Positions 1 through 7,085 of a DNA stretch of 12,358 nt are shown here, one piece after another. Within the stretch, counting starts at the first letter, position 1. Each line of letters starts with the position of its first letter. The notes beneath the pieces are model-generated. The model did no database searches and was not told the origin of the DNA. It saw nothing but the letters and a program-made list of their open reading frames with translations. Made by a program: the position numbers and the translations under genes. This DNA comes from Deinococcus sp. (GTDB lineage Bacteria > Deinococcota > Deinococci > Deinococcales > Deinococcaceae), in contig JAQBPF010000389.1 in NCBI GenBank assembly GCA_028287665.1, positions 1-12,358 on the forward strand. Direction: 5' to 3'.

Positions 1-2
1 TT

Positions 3-1778
3 ACGCAGGGTCGGCTTCCCGAGGTACTGGCGCTGGACGGCGAGTTGCTGGAAAACCTGAGCTATGACGATTGCCCGGACCTGGCCGACTGGGTGACCGC
101 CGAGCGCGAGCGGCTGCTGGAATGGCGGGCCCACGCCCGGCGGCACGAGGCGGCCCGGCTGGAGGGGGCCGGAGACTATGAAGCGGCCCTGACCCAGGCG
201 CGGGCCCTGCTGGACCTCGATCCCGTGTCCGAGGACGCGAACCGACGCCTGATGCGCCTGCACTATCTGCGCGGCGACCGTCCCGCCGCCCTCAAAACCT
301 ACCGCCGCTGCCAGGAGGTGCTGCGGCGGGAATTCGGCACCGACCCTCTGCCCGAAACCGCGCACCTTGCCCGCGAGATCGACCGGGGCACGGTACCGGT
401 GGGGCCCGCGCCCAGCAAACCCGAATTGCCCTTGGCTGTCCTGCGCCCGCCGCACCTGATGGGCCGGGAGCGCGAGTGGGCCCAGATGGAGCGGGCCTGG
501 GAGGCAGGGCAGTGGATCTACATCACGGGCGAGCCGGGGTCAGGCAAGACGCGGCTGGCTCTGGACTTTGCGGCCAGCAAGGGCGAGTACATCGTGTTTT
601 CGGGGCGGCCCGGCGACCGGGTGCAGCCTTACACCACCCTGACCCGGATGGCCCGCCACAATACGCAGCGGCGGCCCGAACTGATGGCGCAGATGGAACC
701 GTGGGTCCGGCTGGAAATGGCGCGTCTGCTGCCCGAACTCGCCCCGCCGGGGGAGACGCCGCCGCCCATCCGGGGCGAAGAGGACCTGCTGCGTTTCCGT
801 CAGGCGCACATGATCTGGAGCATCGCCGCCCACGAGGACCTGGTCAGCAACCTCTGCGACGACTGGCAGTTTTATGACGACAGCACCAACCAGATGGGCG
901 TGTTCATGTTCGGCACCAGTTTCCCCCTCGGACAGCCAGGCGGGATGCCGCGCATTCTGGTCACCTACCGGCGCGGGGAGCTGCCGCCCGAGAGTCAGGC
1001 CGTCGTGCACAACGGCCTAGACACCGGAATCGCCGTGCTGATCGACCTGAAGCCGCTGGACGACGTGGCCATGAACGCGCTGATGAACGAGATCGACCTG
1101 CCGACCAACCCGGAGGTGCGGGCCCGGCTGTGGCGGCACTGCGGCGGCAATCCCCACTTCCTGCTGGAAACGGTCAAGCACCTGATCGAATCGGGCCAAC
1201 TGGGAGAGCGCCTGCCAGAACGCCTGCCCCTGCCCGAAAAGGTCTGGGCCCTGATCGGTCGCCGCCTGGAGCGCCTGTCTGGCCCCGCCCTGCAGGCCGC
1301 CCGCGCCGCTGCCGTGCTGCAAAGTGACTTTGATCCCGAGCAGGTGGCCGAACTGCTCGGTGCGCCGCTGCTCGATCTGCTGGGGGCCTGGGAGGAACTG
1401 GAGGCCGCCCAGGTGGTGCAGGGCCACCGCTTCACGCACGATCTGGTGTACGAGGCAGTACTGGCGGGCATTCCGGCGTCGCTGCGTGGGCTGCTGCACC
1501 GCGCGGCGGCCCGCACACTGGAGCGGTCCGGAGCGGGGGCGGCGCGGGTGGCCGAGCACTGGCAGCAGGGGGGCAAACCGGAAGCCGCGCTGCCGTTCTT
1601 GCAGCGGGCCGCCCGAGAAGCGCAGGACCAGTACCGCCTGGAGGAAGCGGCCTCCTTTCACGGCGAGGCGGCAGAGGTCCTGAAGGCCCTGGGCGACGGG
1701 GCCGCCGCCGCCCGCGCTGTGGGCGCCCAGACAGCCCTGCTGGCCCTGGTGCCCGAGCGATTGACGCCGCAGTTCTAA
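3..1778 (+). CDS. SARP/AfsR-like transcriptional regulator with BTAD and AAA-type ATPase domains, 5' end outside window
   Basis: The reading frame is open from base 3, so the N-terminus, where these regulators carry their winged-helix DNA-binding domain, lies outside the window. Seen: a bacterial transcriptional activator (BTAD/TPR-like) domain over about the first 130 visible codons, with the typical CPDLADW and GTDPLPET segments. It is followed by an ATPase module with a Walker A motif GEPGSGKT (nt 528-551), a Walker B-like segment ending DDWQFYDD (about nt 858-881), and an ILVTYRRGELP strand. A helical region follows. The residues before the Walker B acidic pair (VSNLC) are more polar than usual. 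The protein stops at VPERLTPQF, where relatives normally continue into a long TPR array, so the 3' end may be truncated. The family consists of cytoplasmic ATP-dependent activators; the target is unknown, although the downstream exported cupredoxin-like gene is a candidate by position. Family call firm, target inferred. Confidence 0.88.
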   Translation, partial: TQGRLPEVLALDGELLENLSYDDCPDLADWVTAERERLLEWRAHARRHEAARLEGAGDYEAALTQARALLDLDPVSEDANRRLMRLHYLRGDRPAALKTYRRCQEVLRREFGTDPLPETAHLAREIDRGTVPVGPAPSKPELPLAVLRPPHLMGREREWAQMERAWEAGQWIYITGEPGSGKTRLALDFAASKGEYIVFSGRPGDRVQPYTTLTRMARHNTQRRPELMAQMEPWVRLEMARLLPELAPPGETPPPIRGEEDLLRFRQAHMIWSIAAHEDLVSNLCDDWQFYDDSTNQMGVFMFGTSFPLGQPGGMPRILVTYRRGELPPESQAVVHNGLDTGIAVLIDLKPLDDVAMNALMNEIDLPTNPEVRARLWRHCGGNPHFLLETVKHLIESGQLGERLPERLPLPEKVWALIGRRLERLSGPALQAARAAAVLQSDFDPEQVAELLGAPLLDLLGAWEELEAAQVVQGHRFTHDLVYEAVLAGIPASLRGLLHRAAARTLERSGAGAARVAEHWQQGGKPEAALPFLQRAAREAQDQYRLEEAASFHGEAAEVLKALGDGAAAARAVGAQTALLALVPERLTPQF

Positions 1779-1931
1779 AACCACAGTTCTGAATGCCGGT
1801 TCTGGAGAGGGTGCCCTGGCGCCCCGCGCCTCGCTGCGTGACCTGACCGCAGAGACCGCATCCCTGAAGGCCGTGCGGGCCCGCCCCAATCACGCTCCAA
1901 TCAGGCATTCTTCCGTACCGTTGCCTCAGAT

Positions 1932-1951
1932 CGGGACGGCACACCGTCCCG
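1932..1951 (+). promoter_or_regulatory. Perfect hairpin/palindrome just before the ribosome binding site of the cupredoxin-like gene
   Basis: CGGGACGG and CCGTCCCG form an 8-bp perfect inverted repeat around a CACA loop. The repeat ends three bases before the AAGGAGG ribosome binding site. It could be a 20-bp dimeric repressor operator or an RNA stem controlling translation. It lacks a following T-run, so a terminator for the upstream regulator gene is less likely. Confidence 0.5.
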
Positions 1952-1954
1952 GCC

Positions 1955-1961
1955 AAGGAGG
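1955..1961 (+). promoter_or_regulatory. Ribosome binding site AAGGAGG that decides the start of the cupredoxin-like gene
   Basis: A full AAGGAGG lies 7 nt before the ATG at 1969 and only 1 nt before the in-frame ATG at 1963. The spacing favours 1969, which also begins a clean signal peptide. Longer in-frame starts reaching back to 1873 have no such site. Confidence 0.8.
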
Positions 1962-1968
1962 AATGACC

Positions 1969-2841
1969 ATGAAGACATTGACCGCTGCCCGCCTGCTGAC
2001 CCTCGCCCTCTTGACGGCATTGACCGGACCCGCCCTGGCCCATCAGGGCCACAGCCACACTTCACCTGCCGTGACCATTCAGAGCCAGGACTACAAGTTC
2101 GTCGGCCCGACCAGCATTCCCACGGGCTGGACCACCTTCGAACTCAGGAACGCGGGCAAAGAACCCCACCACATGCAGCTTGTTCGTCTGCCTTCCGGCA
2201 TGACCCAGGCGGCGTTCCTGGCGAACCTGAAGCAAAACGAGGGGGCCGCGCTGGCCAGTGTGGAAATGGTGGGTGGGGTAGGCCTCCTGCTGCCCGGACA
2301 GGCACAGCAGGTCACCTTGCAGCTCACCGAGCCGGGCACCTATCTGGAGCTGTGCTTTGTTCCCGATGCCAAAGGTGTGCCCCACCTCGCGCTGGGCATG
2401 GTCAATGCCTTCCAGGTGACGCGGGCCCCAGGCACTGCCGCCCAGGCACAGCCCCCCAAAGCCGACCTCCAGGTCAAGCTGCAAGACTTCGGCTTCGAAT
2501 TGCCCAAGGGAGTCACCATCACCGAGGGGGCGCAGGTATGGGCCGTCGAGAATGCTGGACCCGAGGGCCACGAGATGCTGGTGTTCCGCCTCGCTCCCGG
2601 CAAGACGATGGCGGACGTGGCGGCCTATATGGCCAAGCCGGAAGGTCCCATGCCCATGTTTCCGGCGGGAGGCGCACAGGCGGTGACACAGGGGCATACC
2701 TCCTACGCGCACCTGAACCTGACGCCCGGCGAATACCTGCTGCTGTGCGGCATTCCCAGCCCGGCCAACAAAGGAGCTCCGCACGCCGCCCTGGGCATGA
2801 TTCGCCCTTTCCGGGTCGTGGCCAAAGCCCCTCAGAATTAA
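1969..2841 (+). CDS. Exported protein with two cupredoxin-like repeats, putative copper binding
   Basis: The 290-aa product begins with a Sec signal peptide (MKT...GPALA, cleavage near residue 24), so it acts outside the cytoplasmic membrane. The mature N-terminus is His-rich (HQGHSH). Two homologous beta-sandwich repeats follow, about 34-152 and 165-285. Each carries a His in a HxM-like strand (H67 in PHHMQ; H201 in GHEML) and a C-terminal Cys...PH(L/A)ALGM segment (C129/H139/M144 and C260/H272/M277). His, Cys, His and Met are the ligands of type-1 copper in the cupredoxin family, so copper binding or electron transfer is plausible. The Cys-to-His gaps (9 and 11 residues) are longer than in standard blue copper proteins, so the site may be atypical or bind another metal. 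No partner oxidase or metal exporter gene is seen here. The fold call is good; metal and role are inferred. The gene is probably the last in its transcript, since a strong hairpin follows. Confidence 0.8.
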   Translation: MKTLTAARLLTLALLTALTGPALAHQGHSHTSPAVTIQSQDYKFVGPTSIPTGWTTFELRNAGKEPHHMQLVRLPSGMTQAAFLANLKQNEGAALASVEMVGGVGLLLPGQAQQVTLQLTEPGTYLELCFVPDAKGVPHLALGMVNAFQVTRAPGTAAQAQPPKADLQVKLQDFGFELPKGVTITEGAQVWAVENAGPEGHEMLVFRLAPGKTMADVAAYMAKPEGPMPMFPAGGAQAVTQGHTSYAHLNLTPGEYLLLCGIPSPANKGAPHAALGMIRPFRVVAKAPQN

Positions 2842-2861
2842 CCCCCCAGCCGCAACAATCA

Positions 2862-2905
2862 GGCGGAGGCCGCGCTTCTTGATGATGAGAAGTGCGGCCT
2901 CCGCC
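2862..2905. terminator. Long GC-rich hairpin between convergent genes, probable bidirectional terminator
   Basis: GGCGGAGGCCGC (2862-2873) pairs perfectly with GCGGCCTCCGCC (2894-2905). The stem continues through a G-U pair and five more pairs (CTTCT/AGAAG) to an 8-base loop, about 18 bp in all. It lies 20 bp after the cupredoxin-like gene and about 140 bp after the convergent small gene. There is no long T-run on either side, so termination efficiency is uncertain. Confidence 0.6.
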
Positions 2906-3042
2906 TCTGCGCCTGTTCGGGCAACACAGGGGGCCAGGTGTCCGCTCCTCGTTGCCGAAGAGGCGATTCACTGGGCCTCAACCTTTCTTTCTAACCACTG
3001 GAAATGCGGCTGGCCCAGCGTCGGCGTGGCGTGCCTGACAGG

Positions 3043-3297
3043 CTAGGCCTCTGCATCTGGTGGGACGTGCAGAACCTCTTCTCCCCGGCCGTGGTCATTC
3101 AGGTCGGGTTCATCCAAGAAATGCTTGCTCAGAAAGTGCAGCAGGGCGGCAGGCGTGGCGAAATACCGCCGCTGCGGCTCGCTCTGAAGCAGCAGAGAGG
3201 CGCGCCAGACGGCGTGTGGACCGTCGAATTCGTGCCACACGCGCAGCAGATAGACTTCGTGTTCTCCGGAGGAGAGGGGGCGGGCGTCTTCATTCAT
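3043..3297 (-). CDS. Small protein of unknown function, 84 aa
   Basis: The 84-aa product has no signal peptide or membrane segment. Its core, VYLLRVWHEFDG followed by VWRASLLLQSEPQRRYFATPAALLHFL, matches a pattern I know from short uncharacterised proteins in Deinococcus and other bacteria: a beta-strand with RVW, a WRASL strand, then an F-x-T/S-x-x-x-L helix. No function is established. The start ATG is supported by GGAGGTT about 6 nt upstream. The acidic C-terminus (EEVLHVPPDAEA) lacks obvious structure. The gene is transcribed leftward, convergent with the cupredoxin-like gene and divergent from the exported-protein genes to its right. This strand is preferred over the overlapping frames on the other strand, which lack family-like composition. 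Confidence 0.7.
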   Translation of the reverse strand: MNEDARPLSSGEHEVYLLRVWHEFDGPHAVWRASLLLQSEPQRRYFATPAALLHFLSKHFLDEPDLNDHGRGEEVLHVPPDAEA

Positions 3298-3382
3298 GGC
3301 TGAACCTCCAAGCCCACCGCTGAGCGGTGTTCGGCCAGCCTAGGGACCCCAGCGTGATTGAAGCCTGATTGCGCGTCCAGCC

Positions 3383-3494
3383 GCGCGCCAGACGGCGGCC
3401 CTGTCGCTCTCCATCGCTGCTCCGGTGGGATGGCTGTCTGCCCGGGGCTGCGCGTGGGTGCTGCCCCATGTCCCGGGGCTGCCGTCTGGCGCGC
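3383..3494. repeat. Intergenic inverted repeat, 14-bp perfect arms 84 bp apart
   Basis: GCGCGCCAGACGGC (3383-3396) is the exact reverse complement of GCCGTCTGGCGCGC (3481-3494). After one mismatch the match extends inward by four more bases (GCCC). The enclosed segment holds a short direct repeat CCCGGGGCTG at 3441-3450 and 3472-3481. The block lies in the 292-bp gap between the divergent genes at 3297 and 3590. It could be a dispersed intergenic repeat of the kind described in Deinococcus or a large RNA stem. It is not a recognised insertion sequence, because no transposase or target duplication is visible. Confidence 0.55.
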
Positions 3495-3528
3495 CCGAAC
3501 AATCACCCTGTGGTCACGGGGGTCTGTC

Positions 3529-3534
3529 TAAGCT
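3529..3534 (+). promoter_or_regulatory. Possible -10 element for the exported-protein genes
   Basis: TAAGCT fits the TANNNT form of Deinococcus -10 boxes and lies 55 nt before the ATG at 3590. No convincing -35 hexamer is seen at the right distance, so this is a weak candidate. Confidence 0.25.
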
Positions 3535-3589
3535 GGCTTCACTTCCCCACGGAAGCGGCACCGAGCGGAGGTGCCGGAAGGAGCCGTTC

Positions 3590-4378
3590 ATGTCTGGAAC
3601 CAAGCTGAATTCAATCGCCCGCCTCAGTCTTCTCGCCCTCACTGTCTGGGGAGGCGTGGTGGCCGCGCCCAGCAAGCCCGCCCCCGGCAGCGTGCAGGGT
3701 CAGGTGCTCAATTCGCGGGGTCAGCCCGTGGAGGGCGTCAAGGTCTGGATCAAACCTGTCGTGACCACGGGCGTTGCGGAGGTGCTGACCGACGAACAGG
3801 GCCGCTATCAGGTCGGCGGGCTGCCTCCTGTGGGGTATCAGGCGCTGGCGTGGCTGTCGGTGCCCTTCAAGGGCCAGAAGTTCTGTTACCGCCTCGCCCT
3901 CCCCAAAACAGCCGATTACAACCCCTTCGTGCCCAAAGACGGAATCGTGCGCAACTTCAAGTGGCAGCTCACGGGCCGCGTGCCCGACTGGGACGACGAC
4001 AGCAGCGAACTGGGTTACTTCGGCGGCAGCCTCTCGCCCATGCAGGGCGGCTTTCAGGACCGCTGGGCCACCGCGCAGGATCAGATTGAACTGCAACTGA
4101 CCCCAGTCGGCCCCCTCATCGATGGCAGTGCGGGCAAGGTGCTGACCAAAACTGCTCCGGCACGCGGCATGGCTCTTGACCTCCCGATCGGCACCTACAA
4201 GGTCAGGGCCACGTTCGTCAGTGCGGGCGGCAAACGCGAGGCGCTCAGCGTGTCCGACAACCAGAACGGAACCTTTGGCCGCGAGGCGACCGTCAACTTC
4301 CAGGGCGGCACGAGCAGTTGTGTGGGCCGCTACGGCGGGGGGGCCGGACGTGCCTACGTGTACTGGCGTTTCCAGTAG
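3590..4378 (+). CDS. Exported protein with carboxypeptidase-regulatory-like domain
   Basis: The 262-aa product has a signal peptide ending near VVAAPSKP (about residue 26). It then has a beta-sandwich segment at about 34-90 of the carboxypeptidase-regulatory type: GSVQGQVLNSRGQPVEGVKV followed by TDEQGRYQVGGLPP. Such domains act as structural or binding modules on secreted proteins and have no catalytic role of their own. The remaining part (90-262) is rich in Gly, aromatic and polar residues and was not recognised; two Cys (C99 and one near the C-terminus in SSCVG) could form a disulfide. The start ATG 3590 has AAGGAG 6 nt upstream and begins the signal peptide; the open frame extending back to 3425 is upstream sequence. 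The next gene starts 45 bp downstream in the same direction, suggesting co-transcription. No enzymatic function can be assigned. Confidence 0.8.
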   Translation: MSGTKLNSIARLSLLALTVWGGVVAAPSKPAPGSVQGQVLNSRGQPVEGVKVWIKPVVTTGVAEVLTDEQGRYQVGGLPPVGYQALAWLSVPFKGQKFCYRLALPKTADYNPFVPKDGIVRNFKWQLTGRVPDWDDDSSELGYFGGSLSPMQGGFQDRWATAQDQIELQLTPVGPLIDGSAGKVLTKTAPARGMALDLPIGTYKVRATFVSAGGKREALSVSDNQNGTFGREATVNFQGGTSSCVGRYGGGAGRAYVYWRFQ

Positions 4379-4423
4379 CTCGCCCTTCCTCCCTTCACCG
4401 CCTTTCCTCTTCAGGAGAACCCC

Positions 4424-4954
4424 ATGAACACACGTTCCATCCGGCCCACTGTCCTCGCCCTCAGCGTATTGGTCGGCCTGCCGGGCGCCGCCTCGGCCTC
4501 GCGCCTTCCCGCCAATCTCGAACCCTTTGGCCTTGATCAGGTGTGCGTAGGACGCGCCGAAGTGCAGGTGCGCGGCAAGCTCGACGCCACCCTGACCAAA
4601 GCCGCCCAGGACCTGCTGAAACAGTCGGCAGCTGGCCAGAAGCTGAGTTCGGTTGCCTACACCGAATGCCCGGCGTGGCTGGCCTGGCAGGTCGAGGTGG
4701 GCAACACCGGCCAGGACCAGCTGATGGTGTACGGCGCGACCCTGAGCCTCGTGACGCCCAAACTGGACACCAAGGCACTGGGCAACCTCAAGGAGGAAAC
4801 CTTCGACTACGACGGCGGTTTCGAGTACGTCACGCTGTGGAGCGCGGCAGGGCAGGACATCGCCTTCGACGCCCAGAACCTCGCCTTCCGGCTGCGTGCC
4901 CAGCTGATCGACCTGATGGGCAGCTTTGCCACCGACTGGAAAAAGAGCCACTGA
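4424..4954 (+). CDS. Exported protein of unknown function, 176 aa
   Basis: A 176-aa product with a signal peptide (MNTRSIRP... hydrophobic core ...GAASA, cleavage near residue 25). The mature protein is small and soluble-looking, with no further membrane segment. Only two cysteines are present in the mature part (C41 in QVCVGR and C82 in TECPAW), so one disulfide is likely. The C-terminal half alternates beta-type segments (MVYGATLSLV, FEYVTLWS) and a final amphipathic helix (AFRLRAQLIDLMGSF). I do not recognise the family. An AGGAGA ribosome binding site lies 5 nt before the ATG. It follows the carboxypeptidase-regulatory-like gene by 45 bp with no hairpin between them, so both probably form one transcript ending at the hairpin just downstream. 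Confidence 0.75.
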   Translation: MNTRSIRPTVLALSVLVGLPGAASASRLPANLEPFGLDQVCVGRAEVQVRGKLDATLTKAAQDLLKQSAAGQKLSSVAYTECPAWLAWQVEVGNTGQDQLMVYGATLSLVTPKLDTKALGNLKEETFDYDGGFEYVTLWSAAGQDIAFDAQNLAFRLRAQLIDLMGSFATDWKKSH

Positions 4955-4972
4955 GGGCCGTCCCTCCATTCT

Positions 4973-5009
4973 GCCCGCATGGCCCGCCTGCAAAGCGGCT
5001 CATGCGGGC
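4973..5009 (+). terminator. Hairpin after the two-gene exported-protein unit, possible terminator
   Basis: GCCCGCATG (4973-4981) pairs with CATGCGGGC (5001-5009), and an inner CCGC/GCGG pair (4984-4987 with 4995-4998) tightens the loop. The stem begins 18 bp after the stop codon at 4954 and is followed by only three T bases. It is a plausible intrinsic terminator that separates the upstream pair from the next gene. Confidence 0.5.
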
Positions 5010-5121
5010 TTTCAGGCTGGCTGTCCAGCAGTTCGGGCCAACACCTGGGTCCGGCCCCGCTGCTTAAAGGTTCGCTGAAGAACAAGCCCGGCAAGCGGAA
5101 ACTGCTCTCTGTACCCTCGGT

Positions 5122-5127
5122 CATACT
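5122..5127 (+). promoter_or_regulatory. Candidate -10 element of a leaderless transcript
   Basis: CATACT lies 7 nt before the GTG at 5135, the distance expected if transcription begins at the start codon, as is common in Deinococcus. No good ribosome binding site precedes this GTG, which fits a leaderless mRNA. A clear -35 hexamer is missing. Confidence 0.35.
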
Positions 5128-5134
5128 GGGCCGC

Positions 5135-6904
5135 GTGCCGTTCTCCCGTACCCTCCGTGCCCTGATGTTCTTGGCCGTGCTGTCTGCGCCAGCCTCAGCA
5201 GCCACAAGTGTAGAACTTCTGATTTCCCCAACAGGCCAAGTCACCCAGGCGGGGCGAAGCGTGCAGCTGCGGACGCCTCCACAGTTCGTCGGAACGACCC
5301 TGCTGCTTCCCCTGCGCGAAACGGCGGCCCTGCTGGGGCGGCCCGTGCAGAACAACGGCACCCTCATTCAGGTGGGACGCCTGGTGGTCCAGACCAGCAA
5401 CCGCAGCATGACCATCGACGACGTGCCGTATGCTGGTGAGTTGATTCTGACTCCGGGCGGAGATCCACTTGTAGAGGCCCGGCTGCTGGCCTACGCGCTG
5501 GACGGCCAACTGGTGGCCCGACCCGGCGGAATCCTGTCGATCACGGCTGTGTCCAAAGACGGGGTGACGGCCCCCAGCACGCCGTTTCCGGTCACGCCTC
5601 CCACCAGTTCTCCCTCTCCTTCGGCCGGTGCCGCACCGCAACAGGTCGCCTCTGGGCTCCCCGAAGCGCGTTTTGCGACCAACAAAACCATCTATGCTCC
5701 GGGAGAACGCATCACCTACACCGACTTTTCATTCGACCCAGAGGGACTGAACCTGTCCCGCCACTGGGAAGGCATGAGCGAGGTGTTCTTTACGCCCGGC
5801 GAATACCGCGTGACCCTGGTGGTCACGAACAGCAAAGGCCGCGTCAGTGCCCCTTCTTCCAGGATCATCCGCGTGCAGGGGGCAACGGTGAACACGCCGC
5901 TTTCCTACGCCCTGCGCAACACGCCGATCGGCTCCACATTTCCGGACCCGCTCAATCCGGCTTACCCTGCCCTGACCCCCATCACGCAGTCCGGCGCCTC
6001 TTTTCCGCTGCTGTTCAGCGACTCGCCGGAAGCTCCCAACCAGAGCGGCATCCTGTATCAGGACCGGGCCTCCGGACGGGTGCGCGTGGTGGCCTATCAC
6101 CTCAACCGCCTGTCCAAACCTGCGCGGTTGTACGTTCTGGCGCGGCCCCGCACCCCTGGAACTGCGGTGCAGGTGCTGCGGGGCGGAAGCGCGGGCGGCA
6201 CACGCGTGGAGAGCGTGCTGGGGCAGGTCAGCGTGCTGGATTTTCTGACCGATAACGGCAGCCCGCGCCAGGTCCTGGGGGCCCAGGGAAGTACGGCCCT
6301 GTACAGCAGCCCACTGCTGGCCCCGGAGCAGGGCGCCAAGGTGCTGATGGACCTGCAGATCAGCGGAGAAGCTGACCTGAGCGTGGTCATGCTGGAAGAA
6401 GGACGGCCCCTGACCGATGAAACCCTGCGTTCCCTGACGGTCCTGCCGCCAGACAGCCAACACCAGCGCGGCACGTTTCCTGGGGCGGTACGCAGCCTCA
6501 ATGTGCGCCTGGGGGCCTCACCTGCACGGGTAATGCTTGGGGACAGTGCCAGCGACCCGGCCCTCAGCGGGATAGACGCCACCACTGGAGCCCCGCAGCG
6601 CCTGAACGGCAATTACGGGGTGCAGTACGACATCACGGTCGAGAACACCATTCCCGGCAACAGCACCGTGGCCACCTTTGTGCCCCGTGCGGGTCCCTAC
6701 CGGGGCGGCCTCACCGTAGAAGACGGACAGGACCGCCAGGTCATCAGGATTCCAGGCTCCGGCGTCCTGACCAATGGAGACCTACCGCTGCTGCTGTGGC
6801 GCACCCCATCCAGAGTGTTCCGGATGTCGTTTATTCCGACCGGGGGGTCCTTTCTGCCCGTGGCGTTGGTGTTCTACCCACACACGGGGGCGCTTACTCC
6901 CTGA
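5135..6904 (+). CDS. Large exported protein with copper-amine-oxidase-N-like and PKD-like domains
   Basis: From GTG 5135 the product is 589 aa and starts with a signal peptide (VPFSRTLRAL, hydrophobic core, SAPASA|ATS). Longer in-frame starts back to 4979 would run through the terminator-like hairpin and spoil the signal peptide. Residues about 24-137 resemble the copper amine oxidase N-terminal stalk fold (TLLLPLRETAALLG, TLIQVGRLVVQ, PLVEARLLAYAL), often found on secreted or cell-wall proteins without amine oxidase activity. A Pro/Ser/Thr linker (148-172) is followed by a PKD-like beta-sandwich at about 178-247 (YAPGERITYTDFSFDPEG and FFTPGEYRVTLVVTNSKG). The C-terminal 340 residues are beta-rich and unrecognised. 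No oxidase catalytic motif is present, so an extracellular binding or cell-envelope role is more likely than enzymatic activity. The gene converges with the citrate synthase homologue; 181 bp separate them. Confidence 0.8.
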   Translation: MPFSRTLRALMFLAVLSAPASAATSVELLISPTGQVTQAGRSVQLRTPPQFVGTTLLLPLRETAALLGRPVQNNGTLIQVGRLVVQTSNRSMTIDDVPYAGELILTPGGDPLVEARLLAYALDGQLVARPGGILSITAVSKDGVTAPSTPFPVTPPTSSPSPSAGAAPQQVASGLPEARFATNKTIYAPGERITYTDFSFDPEGLNLSRHWEGMSEVFFTPGEYRVTLVVTNSKGRVSAPSSRIIRVQGATVNTPLSYALRNTPIGSTFPDPLNPAYPALTPITQSGASFPLLFSDSPEAPNQSGILYQDRASGRVRVVAYHLNRLSKPARLYVLARPRTPGTAVQVLRGGSAGGTRVESVLGQVSVLDFLTDNGSPRQVLGAQGSTALYSSPLLAPEQGAKVLMDLQISGEADLSVVMLEEGRPLTDETLRSLTVLPPDSQHQRGTFPGAVRSLNVRLGASPARVMLGDSASDPALSGIDATTGAPQRLNGNYGVQYDITVENTIPGNSTVATFVPRAGPYRGGLTVEDGQDRQVIRIPGSGVLTNGDLPLLLWRTPSRVFRMSFIPTGGSFLPVALVFYPHTGALTP

Positions 6905-7085
6905 GCGACCGACACAGGCGCTCCCATGACGCTGGCATTCAGCCTGATGACCAAGCCCAGACTGAAGGGCCGCGCTCTAGAGGCGACAAGAAACGACTCT
7001 TTTCCTACGGAGGCAGGTCTGCGGAGAGGGCAACTGCCAGCAGAAACAGAGCTCTCTGGTGTTCATTCTCCCCCAGCCACCTGAG
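6905..7085. other. Intergenic gap between convergent genes
   Basis: No gene is supported in this 181-bp gap. Only short weak inverted repeats (for example CAGAG/CTCTG around 7050) are visible, and no clear terminator was found for either neighbour. Confidence 0.5.

Noticed and set aside
1017..1889. 290-codon minus-strand open frame
   Set aside because: It lies opposite the ATPase and helical part of the SARP-like regulator, whose motifs are unmistakable.
3004..3303. Plus-strand open frame overlapping the 84-aa gene
   Set aside because: The minus-strand frame has a better ribosome binding site and a recognisable small-protein pattern. The plus frame has neither.
3611..4993. 460-codon minus-strand open frame
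   Set aside because: It overlaps two plus-strand genes that have signal peptides and good ribosome binding sites. Its own sequence looks like antisense translation.
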